DNA of 64,000 nt from Pelagicoccus sp. SDUM812005 (GTDB lineage: Bacteria > Verrucomicrobiota > Verrucomicrobiia > Opitutales > Opitutaceae): the NCBI RefSeq assembly GCF_031127875.1, contig NZ_JARXIA010000003.1:248001-312000 (forward strand), read 5' to 3'. Both the position numbers and the translations under genes were made by a program. Positions within the stretch are counted from its first letter, which is position 1, and each line of letters opens with the position of its first letter. Below are positions 41,433-50,757 of the stretch, in pieces. A model generated the notes under the pieces. The model made no database searches. It saw only the letters and a list, made by a program, of their open reading frames with translations, and was not told the DNA's origin.

Positions 41433-42800
41433 ATGAGAATATCCGTTTTATTTGTAATCCTTGGGTTGGTTGTTGCCGCGAGAGCGGCCTTTGCCTCGGA
41501 GGCGAAAGCGTCGAAGCCAAACTTTATCCTAATCTACGCGGACGACTTAGGCTACGGGGATCTCGGTTGCTACGGGGCGGAGGGCTACGCTACGCCCGAG
41601 CTCGATCGCATGGCGGAACAGGGCCTGCGCTTCACCGACTTTTCGACCTCCAGCTCGATTTGCACCCCCTCGCGGGCTGGCTTGCTGACGGGTCGCTACG
41701 CTCAGCGCTGGGGGCATGAAGGCGGGGTCTACTGGCCTTACAGCGCGGATGGCATGCCGGGATCGGAAATCACGATCGCGGAAACCTTGCAGGAGTCCGG
41801 ATACGAAACCGCGTTGGTAGGGAAGTGGCACCTCGGGCATCGAGACGAGTTTCACCCGGTGGCCCAGGGATTTGATTTATACTACGGAATCCCATTCAGC
41901 AACGACATGTGGCACGACCCGAGCAGCCCCTTGGCGGAGGACGCCGTGTTCAATGCAGGCTTCAATCGCGAGGATTTCTTGAACCACAAGGTGAAGGACC
42001 GGAAGACGCACCGGGACAACGTGCCGCTGATGTTGGGCCGGGAAGTGATCGAATGGCCGGTCGATCAGTCCACCTTGACGAAGCGCTACACGGAGAAGGC
42101 TTTGCAGTTTATCGAGAGCAACAAGGATAAGCCCTTCTTCCTCTATTTCGCTCACGCCATGCCGCATACGCCGCTGTTCGCTTCCGAGCGCTTCGCGGGG
42201 AAGTCGGAGCGCGGCATCTTCGGCGACGTGATCGAGGAGATGGATTGGTCTACCGGCGAGATCCTAAAGGCTTTGCAGGAGCATGGCTTGGACAGGAACA
42301 CGCTGGTCATCTTTACCTCGGACAACGGGCCGTGGCTCAGCAAGAAGGACCATGCGGGAACGGCGGCCCCGTTGCGTGGAGGGAAGTTTGGCCCCTACGA
42401 GGGAGGCAGTCGCGTGCCCTGTATCGTTTGGCAACCCGGAACCGTGCCAGCGGGCGTGGTGAGCTCAGAGCAGGTGTCCACCTTGGATTTTTTCCCGACC
42501 TTCGCGTCGATGGCCGGCGCTCGCATTCCCGAGGACCGTCCCTTGGACGGCGTGGATGTCGGCCCCTTGCTGCGGGGCGAAAGCGAAACGGTACCCGAGC
42601 GCGAATGGTTCCTCTACCGCGGAAACGCGATTCGCGTGGGGAACTGGAAGTACGTGAAAACGAAGGACGCCGAGGAGCTTTTCGACCTAGCCACGGACGT
42701 GGAAGAGCAGAAAAACCTCGCTCCGCAGTATCCGGAGAAAGTGTCGCAGCTTTCCAAGCGACTGGCGGCGGCGCAGGCCAGCTTGGCCGATCCGCAGTAA
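41433..42800 (+). CDS. Secreted S1-family sulfatase
   Basis: A 455-residue sulfatase. Signal peptide 'VLFVILGLVVAARAAFA'; metal site 'IYADDLGYGDLGCYG'; maturation motif 'ICTPSRAGLLTG' (Cys77); 'LVGKWHLGH'; 'AHAMPHTPLF'; 'FTSDNGPW'; 'YEGGSRVPCI'. All catalytic positions are canonical, and the architecture matches arylsulfatase A-like enzymes. It is divergent from the second LacI gene and could be controlled from their shared gap. A 233-bp gap follows, with two GC-rich stems (around 42808-42834 and 42890-42918) and a copy of the recurrent element. Confidence 0.93.
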   Translation: MRISVLFVILGLVVAARAAFASEAKASKPNFILIYADDLGYGDLGCYGAEGYATPELDRMAEQGLRFTDFSTSSSICTPSRAGLLTGRYAQRWGHEGGVYWPYSADGMPGSEITIAETLQESGYETALVGKWHLGHRDEFHPVAQGFDLYYGIPFSNDMWHDPSSPLAEDAVFNAGFNREDFLNHKVKDRKTHRDNVPLMLGREVIEWPVDQSTLTKRYTEKALQFIESNKDKPFFLYFAHAMPHTPLFASERFAGKSERGIFGDVIEEMDWSTGEILKALQEHGLDRNTLVIFTSDNGPWLSKKDHAGTAAPLRGGKFGPYEGGSRVPCIVWQPGTVPAGVVSSEQVSTLDFFPTFASMAGARIPEDRPLDGVDVGPLLRGESETVPEREWFLYRGNAIRVGNWKYVKTKDAEELFDLATDVEEQKNLAPQYPEKVSQLSKRLAAAQASLADPQ

Positions 42801-42928
42801 GCTGAGTCGCGGCCGTCGCTCCTCGCAGCGGCCGCTCCACCATCGGTCGGGAAGTAAGACCGGCATCGGCAGGCTCCGTGCTCGAAAGGGCGCCGGACCG
42901 GCAGGCCGGCCTGCGCCTTGGCCCCAAA

Positions 42929-42951
42929 TACTCTTTTCAGGCGATAGCGCT
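42929..42951 (+). promoter_or_regulatory. Recurrent intergenic element, copy 7
   Basis: TACTCTTTTCAGGCGATAGC followed by GCT keeps the TACTCTTTT half and the TAGCGCT tail. It lies 83 bp upstream of the first gene of the long sulfatase operon. Confidence 0.4.
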
Positions 42952-43033
42952 CGAGAGGCAGCAAGCGCTACTATGGGAGGCTGGACGACTCGTACCGGTC
43001 CTTTGCCCCATTCCCGCTTAAATTGAAGTCTAT

Positions 43034-44479
43034 ATGAAGATTATTGGTGCCTCACTTCTCCTTGCTCTCTGCTGCTCAGCGACCTGCTGGGGCGAGGCGC
43101 AACGAAAACCCAACATCCTGGTTTTCCTCGTCGACGACCTCGGCTACGCGGATATCGGAGCGAACAATCCGGATTGCTTCTACGACACGCCGCACATCGA
43201 CGGATTGGCGGAGACGGGGCAGCGCTACACGGACGGTTACGCGGCGAACCCGGTTTGTTCGCCGACGCGCTACGCTTTGATGACCGGCAAGTATCCGTCC
43301 CGCGTCGATGCCACCAATTTCTTTTCCGGTAAGCGTAGTGGAACCTTCAATACGGCGCCTTTTATAGATAACATGCCCTTGGACGACATCACCATTGCCC
43401 AAGTATTGAAGGAAGCTGGATACCGGACCTTTTTCGCGGGCAAGTGGCATCTGGGCGAATCGGAGGAATACTACCCGCAGCATCGCGGCTTCGATATTAA
43501 CAAGGGCGGGCACACGAAGGGCGGTCCCTATACCGGCAACAAATACTTTTCGCCCTTCGAGAATCCGCAGTTGCATCCGGATAGCCCGGAAGGGGATCAC
43601 CTGCCGGATCGCTTGGCTCGGGAGACGGCCCAGTTTATCGAGGAGAATAAAGAAGGCCCATTCTTCGCCTACCTCTCGTTCTACTCGGTGCATACTCCGT
43701 TGATGGGAAGGCCGGACTTGGTGGCGAAGTACGAGGAGCGAGCCAAGGAGATCGCTGGCGAGGCGTTCGCGGAAGAGGAGCAAATTTTCGGAGACAAGGC
43801 GCGGCGGGTGCGGGTTTTGCAGAAGCACGCGGTCTACGCCGCTATGGTGGAAGCCATGGACGAGGCGGTGGGCAAGGTACTGCAGCAACTCGAAGACTCG
43901 GGCGTGGCGGACAATACGATCGTCGTTTTCACCTCCGACAATGGCGGTTTGTCTACCTCGGAAGGCTCGCCCACCAGCAACCTCCCGCTGCGCGGCGGCA
44001 AGGGTTGGGTCTACGAAGGCGGCATTCGCGAGCCGTGGATCATTCGCTATCCCGGCGTCACGAAGCCCGGCAGCGTGAGCGACGCCCAGATTTGCTCCAT
44101 CGATTTGTTCCCGACCTTGGCTGCCGCAGCCGGCGCGGAGATCGAGCACGAGATCGACGGCTTGGACTTGAAGCCGACCCTGCAGGGCGGCGAGCTGCAG
44201 CGGGACGCCCTGTTTTGGCACTATCCGCACTACAGCAACCAGGGCGGAATTCCCGGGGGAGCGATTCGGATGGGAGATTTCAAGCTCTTCGAACGCTACG
44301 AGGACGGCCAGGTGCACCTGTACAATTTGAAGAACGATCTTGGCGAGCAAAACGATATCGCAGCTGCCTATCCAGAGAAGGTCGCCCAGATGCGGGCTCG
44401 CCTGCACGCTTGGTACGAGGAGGTGGACGCGAAGTTTCTCCAGCCGAAGGATGGTGGCCCCATGCCCTGGAGGCCGTAG
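43034..44479 (+). CDS. Secreted S1-family sulfatase, first gene of the long operon
   Basis: A 481-residue sulfatase. Signal peptide 'LLLALCCSATCWG'; metal site 'FLVDDLGYADIG'; maturation motif 'VCSPTRYALMTG' (Cys75); 'FAGKWHLGE'; 'FYSVHTPLM'; 'FTSDNGGLSTSEG'. The 'GGL..SEGxPTSNLPLRGGKGW' segment is typical of one common arylsulfatase A-like branch. Only 20 bp separate its stop from the next gene. From here to the right edge all genes are on the plus strand with small gaps or overlaps, so this looks like the head of the operon. Confidence 0.93.
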   Translation: MKIIGASLLLALCCSATCWGEAQRKPNILVFLVDDLGYADIGANNPDCFYDTPHIDGLAETGQRYTDGYAANPVCSPTRYALMTGKYPSRVDATNFFSGKRSGTFNTAPFIDNMPLDDITIAQVLKEAGYRTFFAGKWHLGESEEYYPQHRGFDINKGGHTKGGPYTGNKYFSPFENPQLHPDSPEGDHLPDRLARETAQFIEENKEGPFFAYLSFYSVHTPLMGRPDLVAKYEERAKEIAGEAFAEEEQIFGDKARRVRVLQKHAVYAAMVEAMDEAVGKVLQQLEDSGVADNTIVVFTSDNGGLSTSEGSPTSNLPLRGGKGWVYEGGIREPWIIRYPGVTKPGSVSDAQICSIDLFPTLAAAAGAEIEHEIDGLDLKPTLQGGELQRDALFWHYPHYSNQGGIPGGAIRMGDFKLFERYEDGQVHLYNLKNDLGEQNDIAAAYPEKVAQMRARLHAWYEEVDAKFLQPKDGGPMPWRP

Positions 44480-44499
44480 TTAGAAATTAAATACGAACG

Positions 44500-45516
44500 A
44501 TGATTTTAAAGCATATGAATACGAAGCGCTTTTTTAATATAGGTCTCTTGGCCGCAGTTGGATTTGCAGGATGGGCCGGATGTACGAAAGCCCTCGAAGC
44601 CGGAACGGTCGCGATGAGCTACACCGAACTCTCCGGCATCGGTTGGGAGAAAGGCGTCATGCGCCGGGATCCGAGCGATGTGATCAAGGTGGGCGACTTG
44701 TATTACGTTTGGTATTCGAAGGGGCCGGATTCGACCGGCTACACGGCCACGGTTTGGTATGCCACTTCCGAGGACGGCGTCGACTGGGCGGAGAAAGGGC
44801 AAGCGGTTGCCAAGGGCAAAGCGGGAAGCTGGGAAGCGGGCGGCGTCTTTACGCCGAACATCTTGGTCGCCGAAGGGAAGTACTGGCTTTTCTACACCGG
44901 TGTTTCTCAGGAGTACACGCGTCCCTTCAATCCTGACTCGAAGATTGGCATGGCGGTGTCGGATTCGCCGGACGGTCCTTGGGAACGCATCGGTTCCGGT
45001 CCCGTGTTGGTTAACAGCGACGATCCGAGCGACTTCGACAGCCACTTGGTGGACGACGCCTGCCTTATCGTTCGCGATGGGAAGTACTGGCTCTACTACA
45101 AAGGCCGCCAATTGGGAAAGAGCCCCGCTCAGACCAAGATGGGCGTCGCGATCGCGGATCGCCCGCAAGGCCCCTACGTCAAGCACGAGGCCAATCCAGT
45201 GATCCAGGGCAACCATGAAGTGGTGGTGTGGCCGCAGGGCGAAGGCGTTGCCGCGATGATCGGCACCACCGGCCCGAAGGAGATCACGAACTCCGTACTG
45301 TATTCGGAGGATGGTATCCATTTTTCCAAGCTGCATGACGTGGTCGAAGGGCCTTGGGCAGCGGGGGCGTATCGTCCGGAAGCTTTCACCGAAAGCGGCA
45401 AGGGCGACTTGCCGGAGTGGGGCGTCGAGATTGGCCGTCCTCGTGGCATGAAAGGGCAATCTTGGCAAAAGGGGCAGCTGCCCTTCATCCAACGTTGGGA
45501 CTCGGAACTACAGTAA
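44500..45516 (+). CDS. Beta-propeller glycosidase, GH117/GH43-like (copy 1)
   Basis: A 338-residue exported protein; the N-terminus (LLAAVGFAGWAGC) is a signal peptide and possibly a weak lipobox. The body has five propeller-like repeats: 'RRDPSDVIKVGDLYYVWYSKG', 'ATVWYATSEDGVDWAEKGQA', 'FTPNILVAEGKYWLFYTG', 'DDACLIVRDGKYWLYYKGRQ' and 'GNHEVVVWPQGEGVAAMIG'. The RRDPSDVI motif and the His-containing 'NHEVVVWPQG' resemble GH117 exo-alpha-1,3-(3,6-anhydro)-L-galactosidases, which act on agar-type galactans; GH43-like enzymes are the alternative. An ATG at 44515 is another possible start. It is 6 bp before the GH116 gene and has a close paralogue at 60775. Confidence 0.68.
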   Translation: MILKHMNTKRFFNIGLLAAVGFAGWAGCTKALEAGTVAMSYTELSGIGWEKGVMRRDPSDVIKVGDLYYVWYSKGPDSTGYTATVWYATSEDGVDWAEKGQAVAKGKAGSWEAGGVFTPNILVAEGKYWLFYTGVSQEYTRPFNPDSKIGMAVSDSPDGPWERIGSGPVLVNSDDPSDFDSHLVDDACLIVRDGKYWLYYKGRQLGKSPAQTKMGVAIADRPQGPYVKHEANPVIQGNHEVVVWPQGEGVAAMIGTTGPKEITNSVLYSEDGIHFSKLHDVVEGPWAAGAYRPEAFTESGKGDLPEWGVEIGRPRGMKGQSWQKGQLPFIQRWDSELQ

Positions 45517-45522
45517 ACGGCC

Positions 45523-48500
45523 ATGATCTTTAAAAAAGTATCGGAAAACCAGATACAAGGGGTCGCTCCCGCAGCGAGCTCCACCGTTTCCCGCCGACGC
45601 TTCCTAGTGTCGGCGGGCGCCTTTGCGGCTGGATTGAGCTTAGGTCCCTTGGGCGGATCCCTCTTCGCAGCGGGGCGTCGAGAGGAGTATGCGAAAGCTT
45701 TGAAGTCTCATGATTCGCTGCGTGGCTACTGGAAATTCGATGGGGATTTGCTCGATGCCTTGAGCAACAAGGCCGCGACGGCGGCCGCTCCTGTTTCGTT
45801 CGTTGACGGAGCAGTGGAGGGAGATGCTTTGAGCCTGACGCCGCAGCAATCGATCTTCGTGAAGGAGGCCGAGCATCTTAGAGGGCGTTCCGCGACGTTG
45901 GAGCTGTTTTTCAAGGTAGACTCCCGGCCTGAGGGCGACGACGACTTGGTTCTCATTGCCCAGACCGCGGGGCGAGAGGCTCGCTACGTGGTCGGCATCA
46001 AGAACGACTTGTCGGCCTTGCTCTATCGAAACGTGAACGCCGCGGTATTGACCGAGGTCAATCTGCCGACCGCTCAGCCGATCGAGCTCGGCCGGTGGTA
46101 TCATCTCGCGGTCACCAGCTTCGACCTCGACGTGCGCGCTTACGTGGATGGATACGAATGCAGCCTGGTTGGCGGTGCGTACGAGTTCACGCGACGCGGC
46201 CCGAAGAAGACAGCCTTGAATTGGGGCGGCATCGAGATCGAGGGTTGGTCCTCGGGCAAGGTGTGCTTGGACGAAGTTGCCTGCTACGCGGAAGGCCTGA
46301 CTCAGGCTCAGATCCAGAAGCATATCCGGGCTGCTGGCTGGGGAGAGAAGCTGGAGGAAACCGGAGCTTTGGTCGCGAGCGTTCTGGCCGAACGCGAAGC
46401 GCGGCGGGCTCGCAAGGCGGAGGCGATTCTGGCGAACCCGGAGCTTACCGATCCGGGCCGGACGCAGGTCTACGAAGGAGAGCGCCTCACAGCTATCAAC
46501 TTTATCGTAGGGGGAATTGGAGCAGGCGGCATTCAGTTCAACGGAAAGGCCGAGCCCGCTATTTGGCAGATCGCCTGCAACTACGAAGAGCACCGCGTCG
46601 AAGACAGCTTCTTGGCGGTGCGTGCTCAAGCTGCCGGCGGTAAACCCGTGGTGCGGGCCTTGCAGACCGAGCCGGTTGGCGCTTTTCAGGCGATGTCGTC
46701 CCTGAAGTTCGAGGGCGAGTATCCGTTCGCTAAATACCGTTTCGAGGAGTCTGAGCTTCCGGTTGAAGTTGAGCTGGAAGTATTCAATCCCTTCATACCG
46801 ATGGATCTTAAAAGCTGCGCGATTCCTTGCGCGATCTATACGGTGAAAGCGACCAACAGGTCGTCTCGCAAGGCGACGGTCGATGTGTTGGCCGCGCAGA
46901 AGAACGCCCTCGGCTTCGACGAAGGAAAGGGTGGTCGCTTTGGTCGAAACCAGAACGCGGTCGTGAAAAAGGGAGACGCTACCTTCCTGCACATGACCCG
47001 TGACGGTGTCGACGATTCGGATATGGTTTTGATGAGCCAGGCTTCCGGCGTTTCGAGCGTCGCGGAGTGGGATTCCCTGAGCGAGCTCCATGATCGCTTC
47101 GCGGCGAAAGGGAAATTGCAGGGACCGCCGCAGTCTAAGCTCAGCCCCAGCGGTCGCTCGGTAAACGGCGCCCTCGCGGCTCCGCTCGAATTGGCTGCCG
47201 GCGAAACCAAGTCGGTCACCTTTGCCCTCGCCTGGTATTTCAAGGACGGGGAACATGGCCAAGGCAAGCGCGGACCTGCTTTGGAAGGCGAGGGGAGAGC
47301 CAAGCCCGGCAAGTGGTTGCGCTATGGGCAGAACTACACCAACTGGTGGCCCAGCGCCCTGGGAGTGGCGGAGGATTTGCAGAAGAACCTTGCCAGCCTC
47401 ACCGCTCGCACGCGTCGCTTCCACGATACGTTCTACGCCTCGAAGCTGCCGGTGTGGCTGCTGGACCGCATGAGTTCGCAGCTGGCGGTGTTGCGCAGCC
47501 AGACCTGCTGGTGGTCGGAGGACGGCTACTTCGGCGCTTGGGAAGGCTGCAACGCGGACGCGGGCTGCTGCGGTGGAAACTGTACGCATGTGTGGCACTA
47601 CGCCCAAGGGCATGCCCGTTTGTTGCCGGAGCTCGGACGCAAGATGCGCGAGCAAGATTATTCCATGCAGTTGGAGAACGGCCTGACGCCGTATCGACAT
47701 ACCAATACGGCTGGCGCTGCGGACGGTTTTTACGGCACGATTTTGAATACCTACCGCGAGCACCTGTGTTCGCCCGATAGCGGCTGGCTCAAGTCGCTCT
47801 GGCCAAAGGTTAAGAAGGGCATGGACTGGAGCATCGACTACTGGAATCCCAGCCGTGATGGATTTATGGAGACGGTGCAGCATAATACGCTCGATGGCGA
47901 TATCATGGGCTGCTCTTCGTGGATCGGAAGCTTGTACCTTTCCGCCCTGGAGGCTGCGGCTCGCATGGCGGACTTGATGGGCGAGCCGGATGCGGCGGCC
48001 GAGTACCGCAGGATTCGCGAGTCCGGCAAGAAGCTGCAGAACGAAAGTTTGTGGAATGGGGAATACTATATCCAGGAAGTCGGAGAAAAGCGGATACAGG
48101 ATTATCTCGACGGCTGCCATATCGATCAGATTCTAGGCGAATGGTGGGCCGATCAGATCGATATCGATCGTAACTTCCCGCCCGAACGCTCCCGGCGGGC
48201 GATGGAGTCGCTCCTGAAGTACAACTTTCGAGCGGATTTCCACGGCCAGTCCCTCAAGCCGCGTCAGTATTGCGAGGTCGATGACGGCGGCATGAAGATG
48301 ATCACTTGGCCCAAGGATCCGCAGCCGATTCCAGGCATGAAGTACGGTGACGAGGTCATGACTGGCTTCGAGTATGGAGCGGCTGTATCCATGATTCAGA
48401 ACGGCATGCTGAAGGAGGGCTTGATGGTCATAAAGATTATCTCGGACCGCTACGATGGCCGTTTGCGTACGGAAGGGGTTTCCAATGTGCGAAACGGACC

Positions 48501-48939
48501 CTGGGGCTACTCCGGCAATCCCTTCGGCGACGACGAGTGCGGAAAGTTCTATGGACGCTCGCTCAGCGTCTGGTCGGCGTTGCTCGCACTGCAGGGCTTT
48601 TCGTACGATGGCCCGGCAGGCCGTATCGGGTTCCGCCCTGTTTTGAATCCAGAGGACCACGCCAGCTTCTTTACGGCGGCAGAGGGCTATGGGCTGTTTT
48701 CGCAGAAGGTGGACCGGAAAAAGCTGACCGCCTCGCTCGAGCTCTCCGAGGGAACGCTCCGCTTGTCGGAGATCGCTCTCGCCTCTCTAGGGGCGTCGCC
48801 GGCCAAGTCCGCCGAGGTGACGCTAGCAGGTAAGACTGTGAAAGCGCGTTTGGAAGCGGGGAAAGCAGAGCTTCGGTTGATTTTCCAAACCCCAATTGTC
48901 CTAGAAGGAGGGGCCCGGCTGTCGATCGAAGTGAGCTAG
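45523..48939 (+). CDS. Tat-exported GH116 glycosidase with N-terminal LamG-like domain
   Basis: An 1138-residue enzyme. Residues 1-52 are a twin-arginine signal (SRRRFLVSAGAFAAGLSLG). About 64-275 form a concanavalin/LamG-like domain ('DSLRGYWKFDGDLLDALSNK'). From about 315 the GH116 N-terminal beta-domain starts ('INFIVGGIGAGGIQFNGKAEPAIWQI'), and from about 645 the alpha/alpha-barrel of the GBA2/GH116 family: 'NCTHVWHYAQGHARLLPELGRK', 'DGFMETVQHNTLDGD' (Glu783, candidate nucleophile) and 'CHIDQILGEWWADQI' (Asp868, candidate acid/base). Known GH116 enzymes are beta-glucosidases, beta-xylosidases or glucosylceramidases, so the linkage here is open. Tat export suggests folding in the cytoplasm before secretion. 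It sits 6 bp after the propeller glycosidase. Confidence 0.85.
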   Translation: MIFKKVSENQIQGVAPAASSTVSRRRFLVSAGAFAAGLSLGPLGGSLFAAGRREEYAKALKSHDSLRGYWKFDGDLLDALSNKAATAAAPVSFVDGAVEGDALSLTPQQSIFVKEAEHLRGRSATLELFFKVDSRPEGDDDLVLIAQTAGREARYVVGIKNDLSALLYRNVNAAVLTEVNLPTAQPIELGRWYHLAVTSFDLDVRAYVDGYECSLVGGAYEFTRRGPKKTALNWGGIEIEGWSSGKVCLDEVACYAEGLTQAQIQKHIRAAGWGEKLEETGALVASVLAEREARRARKAEAILANPELTDPGRTQVYEGERLTAINFIVGGIGAGGIQFNGKAEPAIWQIACNYEEHRVEDSFLAVRAQAAGGKPVVRALQTEPVGAFQAMSSLKFEGEYPFAKYRFEESELPVEVELEVFNPFIPMDLKSCAIPCAIYTVKATNRSSRKATVDVLAAQKNALGFDEGKGGRFGRNQNAVVKKGDATFLHMTRDGVDDSDMVLMSQASGVSSVAEWDSLSELHDRFAAKGKLQGPPQSKLSPSGRSVNGALAAPLELAAGETKSVTFALAWYFKDGEHGQGKRGPALEGEGRAKPGKWLRYGQNYTNWWPSALGVAEDLQKNLASLTARTRRFHDTFYASKLPVWLLDRMSSQLAVLRSQTCWWSEDGYFGAWEGCNADAGCCGGNCTHVWHYAQGHARLLPELGRKMREQDYSMQLENGLTPYRHTNTAGAADGFYGTILNTYREHLCSPDSGWLKSLWPKVKKGMDWSIDYWNPSRDGFMETVQHNTLDGDIMGCSSWIGSLYLSALEAAARMADLMGEPDAAAEYRRIRESGKKLQNESLWNGEYYIQEVGEKRIQDYLDGCHIDQILGEWWADQIDIDRNFPPERSRRAMESLLKYNFRADFHGQSLKPRQYCEVDDGGMKMITWPKDPQPIPGMKYGDEVMTGFEYGAAVSMIQNGMLKEGLMVIKIISDRYDGRLRTEGVSNVRNGPWGYSGNPFGDDECGKFYGRSLSVWSALLALQGFSYDGPAGRIGFRPVLNPEDHASFFTAAEGYGLFSQKVDRKKLTASLELSEGTLRLSEIALASLGASPAKSAEVTLAGKTVKARLEAGKAELRLIFQTPIVLEGGARLSIEVS

Positions 48940-49063
48940 CATGTGTATATTCGATAAATTGCTGTGCAGCGCCTTTCGTTGTCACGGAAGCAAAGTTTAG
49001 ATTTTAAGAGAGCCCCATTCGCTCGAGAAATTCTAAACTCCGAACGACTCCCCATCGAACCCC

Positions 49064-49363
49064 ATGATTAAAGATAGGAAATTGAAGTCGAATTCACCGC
49101 TGCGATTCAGGCCGCGGTGGATCCTTGGTCTGCTATTTGTGCCGTGTATCGTTTACGCAGCGGATTTTCATGTGGCGGTCGACGGAAGCGATTCGAACAG
49201 CGGCGCCATCGATGCCCCGTTCCTGACCATCGCAAAGGCGTCTTCTGCAATGCAAGCGGGCGATCGGTGGGACCGCGAGAGGATCGAGCAGGCGGAGCGC
49301 TTGAAGGAAAGCGAAAGGAAACGTCTCGAACGGCAGCGGGCGAGGGAGAACGCTGAAGAATGA
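49064..49363 (+). pseudogene. Remnant of a beta-helix protein gene, internally deleted
   Basis: The 99-residue product starts with a signal peptide ('WILGLLFVPCIVYA') and then 'ADFHVAVDGSDSNSGAIDAP' and 'FLTIAKASSAMQAGDR', which is the standard first turn of DUF1565/right-handed beta-helix enzymes (compare 'IYVSASSGSDVTGTG' and 'AGDVVYVGEGVY' in the gene at 31056). Where the helix should continue, the sequence switches to a highly charged tail ('WDRERIEQAERLKESERKRL'), unlike any beta-helix. The simplest reading is an in-frame deletion joining the start of a beta-helix gene to the end of another gene. The tail overlaps the next sulfatase start by 4 bp, suggesting that the lost upstream gene was translationally coupled to it. 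It may still be translated, but enzymatic function is unlikely. Confidence 0.7.
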
Positions 49364-50757
49364 CGGCGCGGACGAGAACCTGGGGAGCGTTTTGCGTTTT
49401 GCTTGCCTCCCACATGCTATGGGGGGAGAGCGTTGAGTCGCTAAAACCTAATATCGTGGTCATCTTTGCCGACGACCTTGGCTACGGCGATCTGGGGTGC
49501 TATGGCGCGGACTACGAGACGCCGTCCCTGGACCAGTTGGCGGCGGAGGGGCTGCGTTGTACAGATTTCATCGTTCCAGCCAACGTTTGCAGCCCTTCCC
49601 GCGCGGCGCTGCTCACGGGGCGCTATCCGATGCGCAACGGCCATCCGGTTTATCGGACGGAAGACAAGACTTGGACCTACGGCTTGCATCCGGACGAGAT
49701 CACCTTTGCGGAATTGCTGGATGCTGCGAGCTATCAAAGCCTTGCCGTCGGCAAATGGCACCTTGGATTCGAAAAGGAAGGCTCCCATCCCATGGATGCC
49801 GGCTTCGATGCGTACTACGGGCTCGCCTACAACTATTCGAAGAAGCACGAACCTTGGAACAGGGCCTTGTATCGCGACCGTGAAGTGGAAGAAGCGGAAG
49901 TGGAATTCGAGGTCGTTACGGAGCGTTATACGCAGGAAGTGGTGCGATTTATCGAGCAGCACGATCCGGATGCGCCGTTCCTTATTTACCTTGCCCACCA
50001 GATCGCGCATTCGCCGGTATTGCCGAGCGAGGCCTTCAAGGGTGCTACGGGAAAGGGCGTTTACGCGGATTTCGTTGCGGAGCTCGATCACAGCACCGGT
50101 CAGGTGCTGGAAGCGCTTCGCGACGCGGGCTTGGAGGAAAGCACTTTGGTGGTGTTCCTCGCGGACAACGGTCATACGGGGCGCTTCGGTTCCGGCGGGC
50201 CCTTGGCGGGCGGCAAGTACACGACGATGGAGGGCGGTCACCGCGTACCGGGGATATTTCGCTGGAAAGGGACCATACCCGCCGGACAAGTCTCGGATGT
50301 CACCGTAAGCAGTATGGATCTGCTTCCGCTCTTTTGCGATCTAGCGGAGGTTGAGGCGCCCAAGGATCGGAAGATCGACGGAAAGAATATCCTCAACGTT
50401 CTTCTCGGCGAAGCGGAGGAATCGCCGCACGAAATTTTGTATTATTATAATGGGCACAACCTGCAGGCGGTTCGCAAGGGGAAGTGGAAGCTTCACCTGC
50501 CGCGCTCCGCCCAAGATCAGCCGTTCTGGGGAAAGGGCGGGAGAAGTCGCCGTTTCTATGAGTTGGACGAAGCATTTCTCGTAAATCTGGAAACCGATAT
50601 CGCGGAAGAGCGGAATCTCGCCGCCCACTATCCGGAGGTCGTCACCGATCTTCTCGAGGAAGCGGAGCGGGCGCGACGCGAGTTGGGAGACGTAGGCGTT
50701 CAAGGCAGGGACCAGCGTCCGGGCTGGCCGCCGAGGCACGGCGCAAATTCGCTATGA
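49360..50757 (+). CDS. Secreted S1-family sulfatase
   Basis: A 465-residue sulfatase. Signal peptide 'GAFCVLLASHMLWG'; metal site 'IFADDLGYGDLGCYG'; maturation motif 'VCSPSRAALLTG' (Cys77); 'AVGKWHLGFEKEGSHPMDAG'; 'AHQIAHSPV'; 'FLADNGHTG'. It is closely related to the sulfatase at 55112 ('GKWHLGFHVEGSHPLDAG', 'QAVRNEKWKLHFPRSSDDQP') and more distantly to 56617, so this operon grew partly by duplication. The oxyanion-side 'ADNGHTGRFGSGGPL' differs from the usual DNGP. The ATG overlaps the upstream remnant by 4 bp, and the stop overlaps the next gene by 4 bp. Confidence 0.92.
   Translation: MTARTRTWGAFCVLLASHMLWGESVESLKPNIVVIFADDLGYGDLGCYGADYETPSLDQLAAEGLRCTDFIVPANVCSPSRAALLTGRYPMRNGHPVYRTEDKTWTYGLHPDEITFAELLDAASYQSLAVGKWHLGFEKEGSHPMDAGFDAYYGLAYNYSKKHEPWNRALYRDREVEEAEVEFEVVTERYTQEVVRFIEQHDPDAPFLIYLAHQIAHSPVLPSEAFKGATGKGVYADFVAELDHSTGQVLEALRDAGLEESTLVVFLADNGHTGRFGSGGPLAGGKYTTMEGGHRVPGIFRWKGTIPAGQVSDVTVSSMDLLPLFCDLAEVEAPKDRKIDGKNILNVLLGEAEESPHEILYYYNGHNLQAVRKGKWKLHLPRSAQDQPFWGKGGRSRRFYELDEAFLVNLETDIAEERNLAAHYPEVVTDLLEEAERARRELGDVGVQGRDQRPGWPPRHGANSL

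Noticed and set aside
45640-48120. Very long open frame on the minus strand (826 codons) opposite the GH116 gene
   Set aside because: It mirrors the codon structure of the GH116 gene, has no recognisable domains or signal peptide, and is made of low-complexity Arg/Leu/His-rich sequence typical of antisense frames in GC-rich genes.
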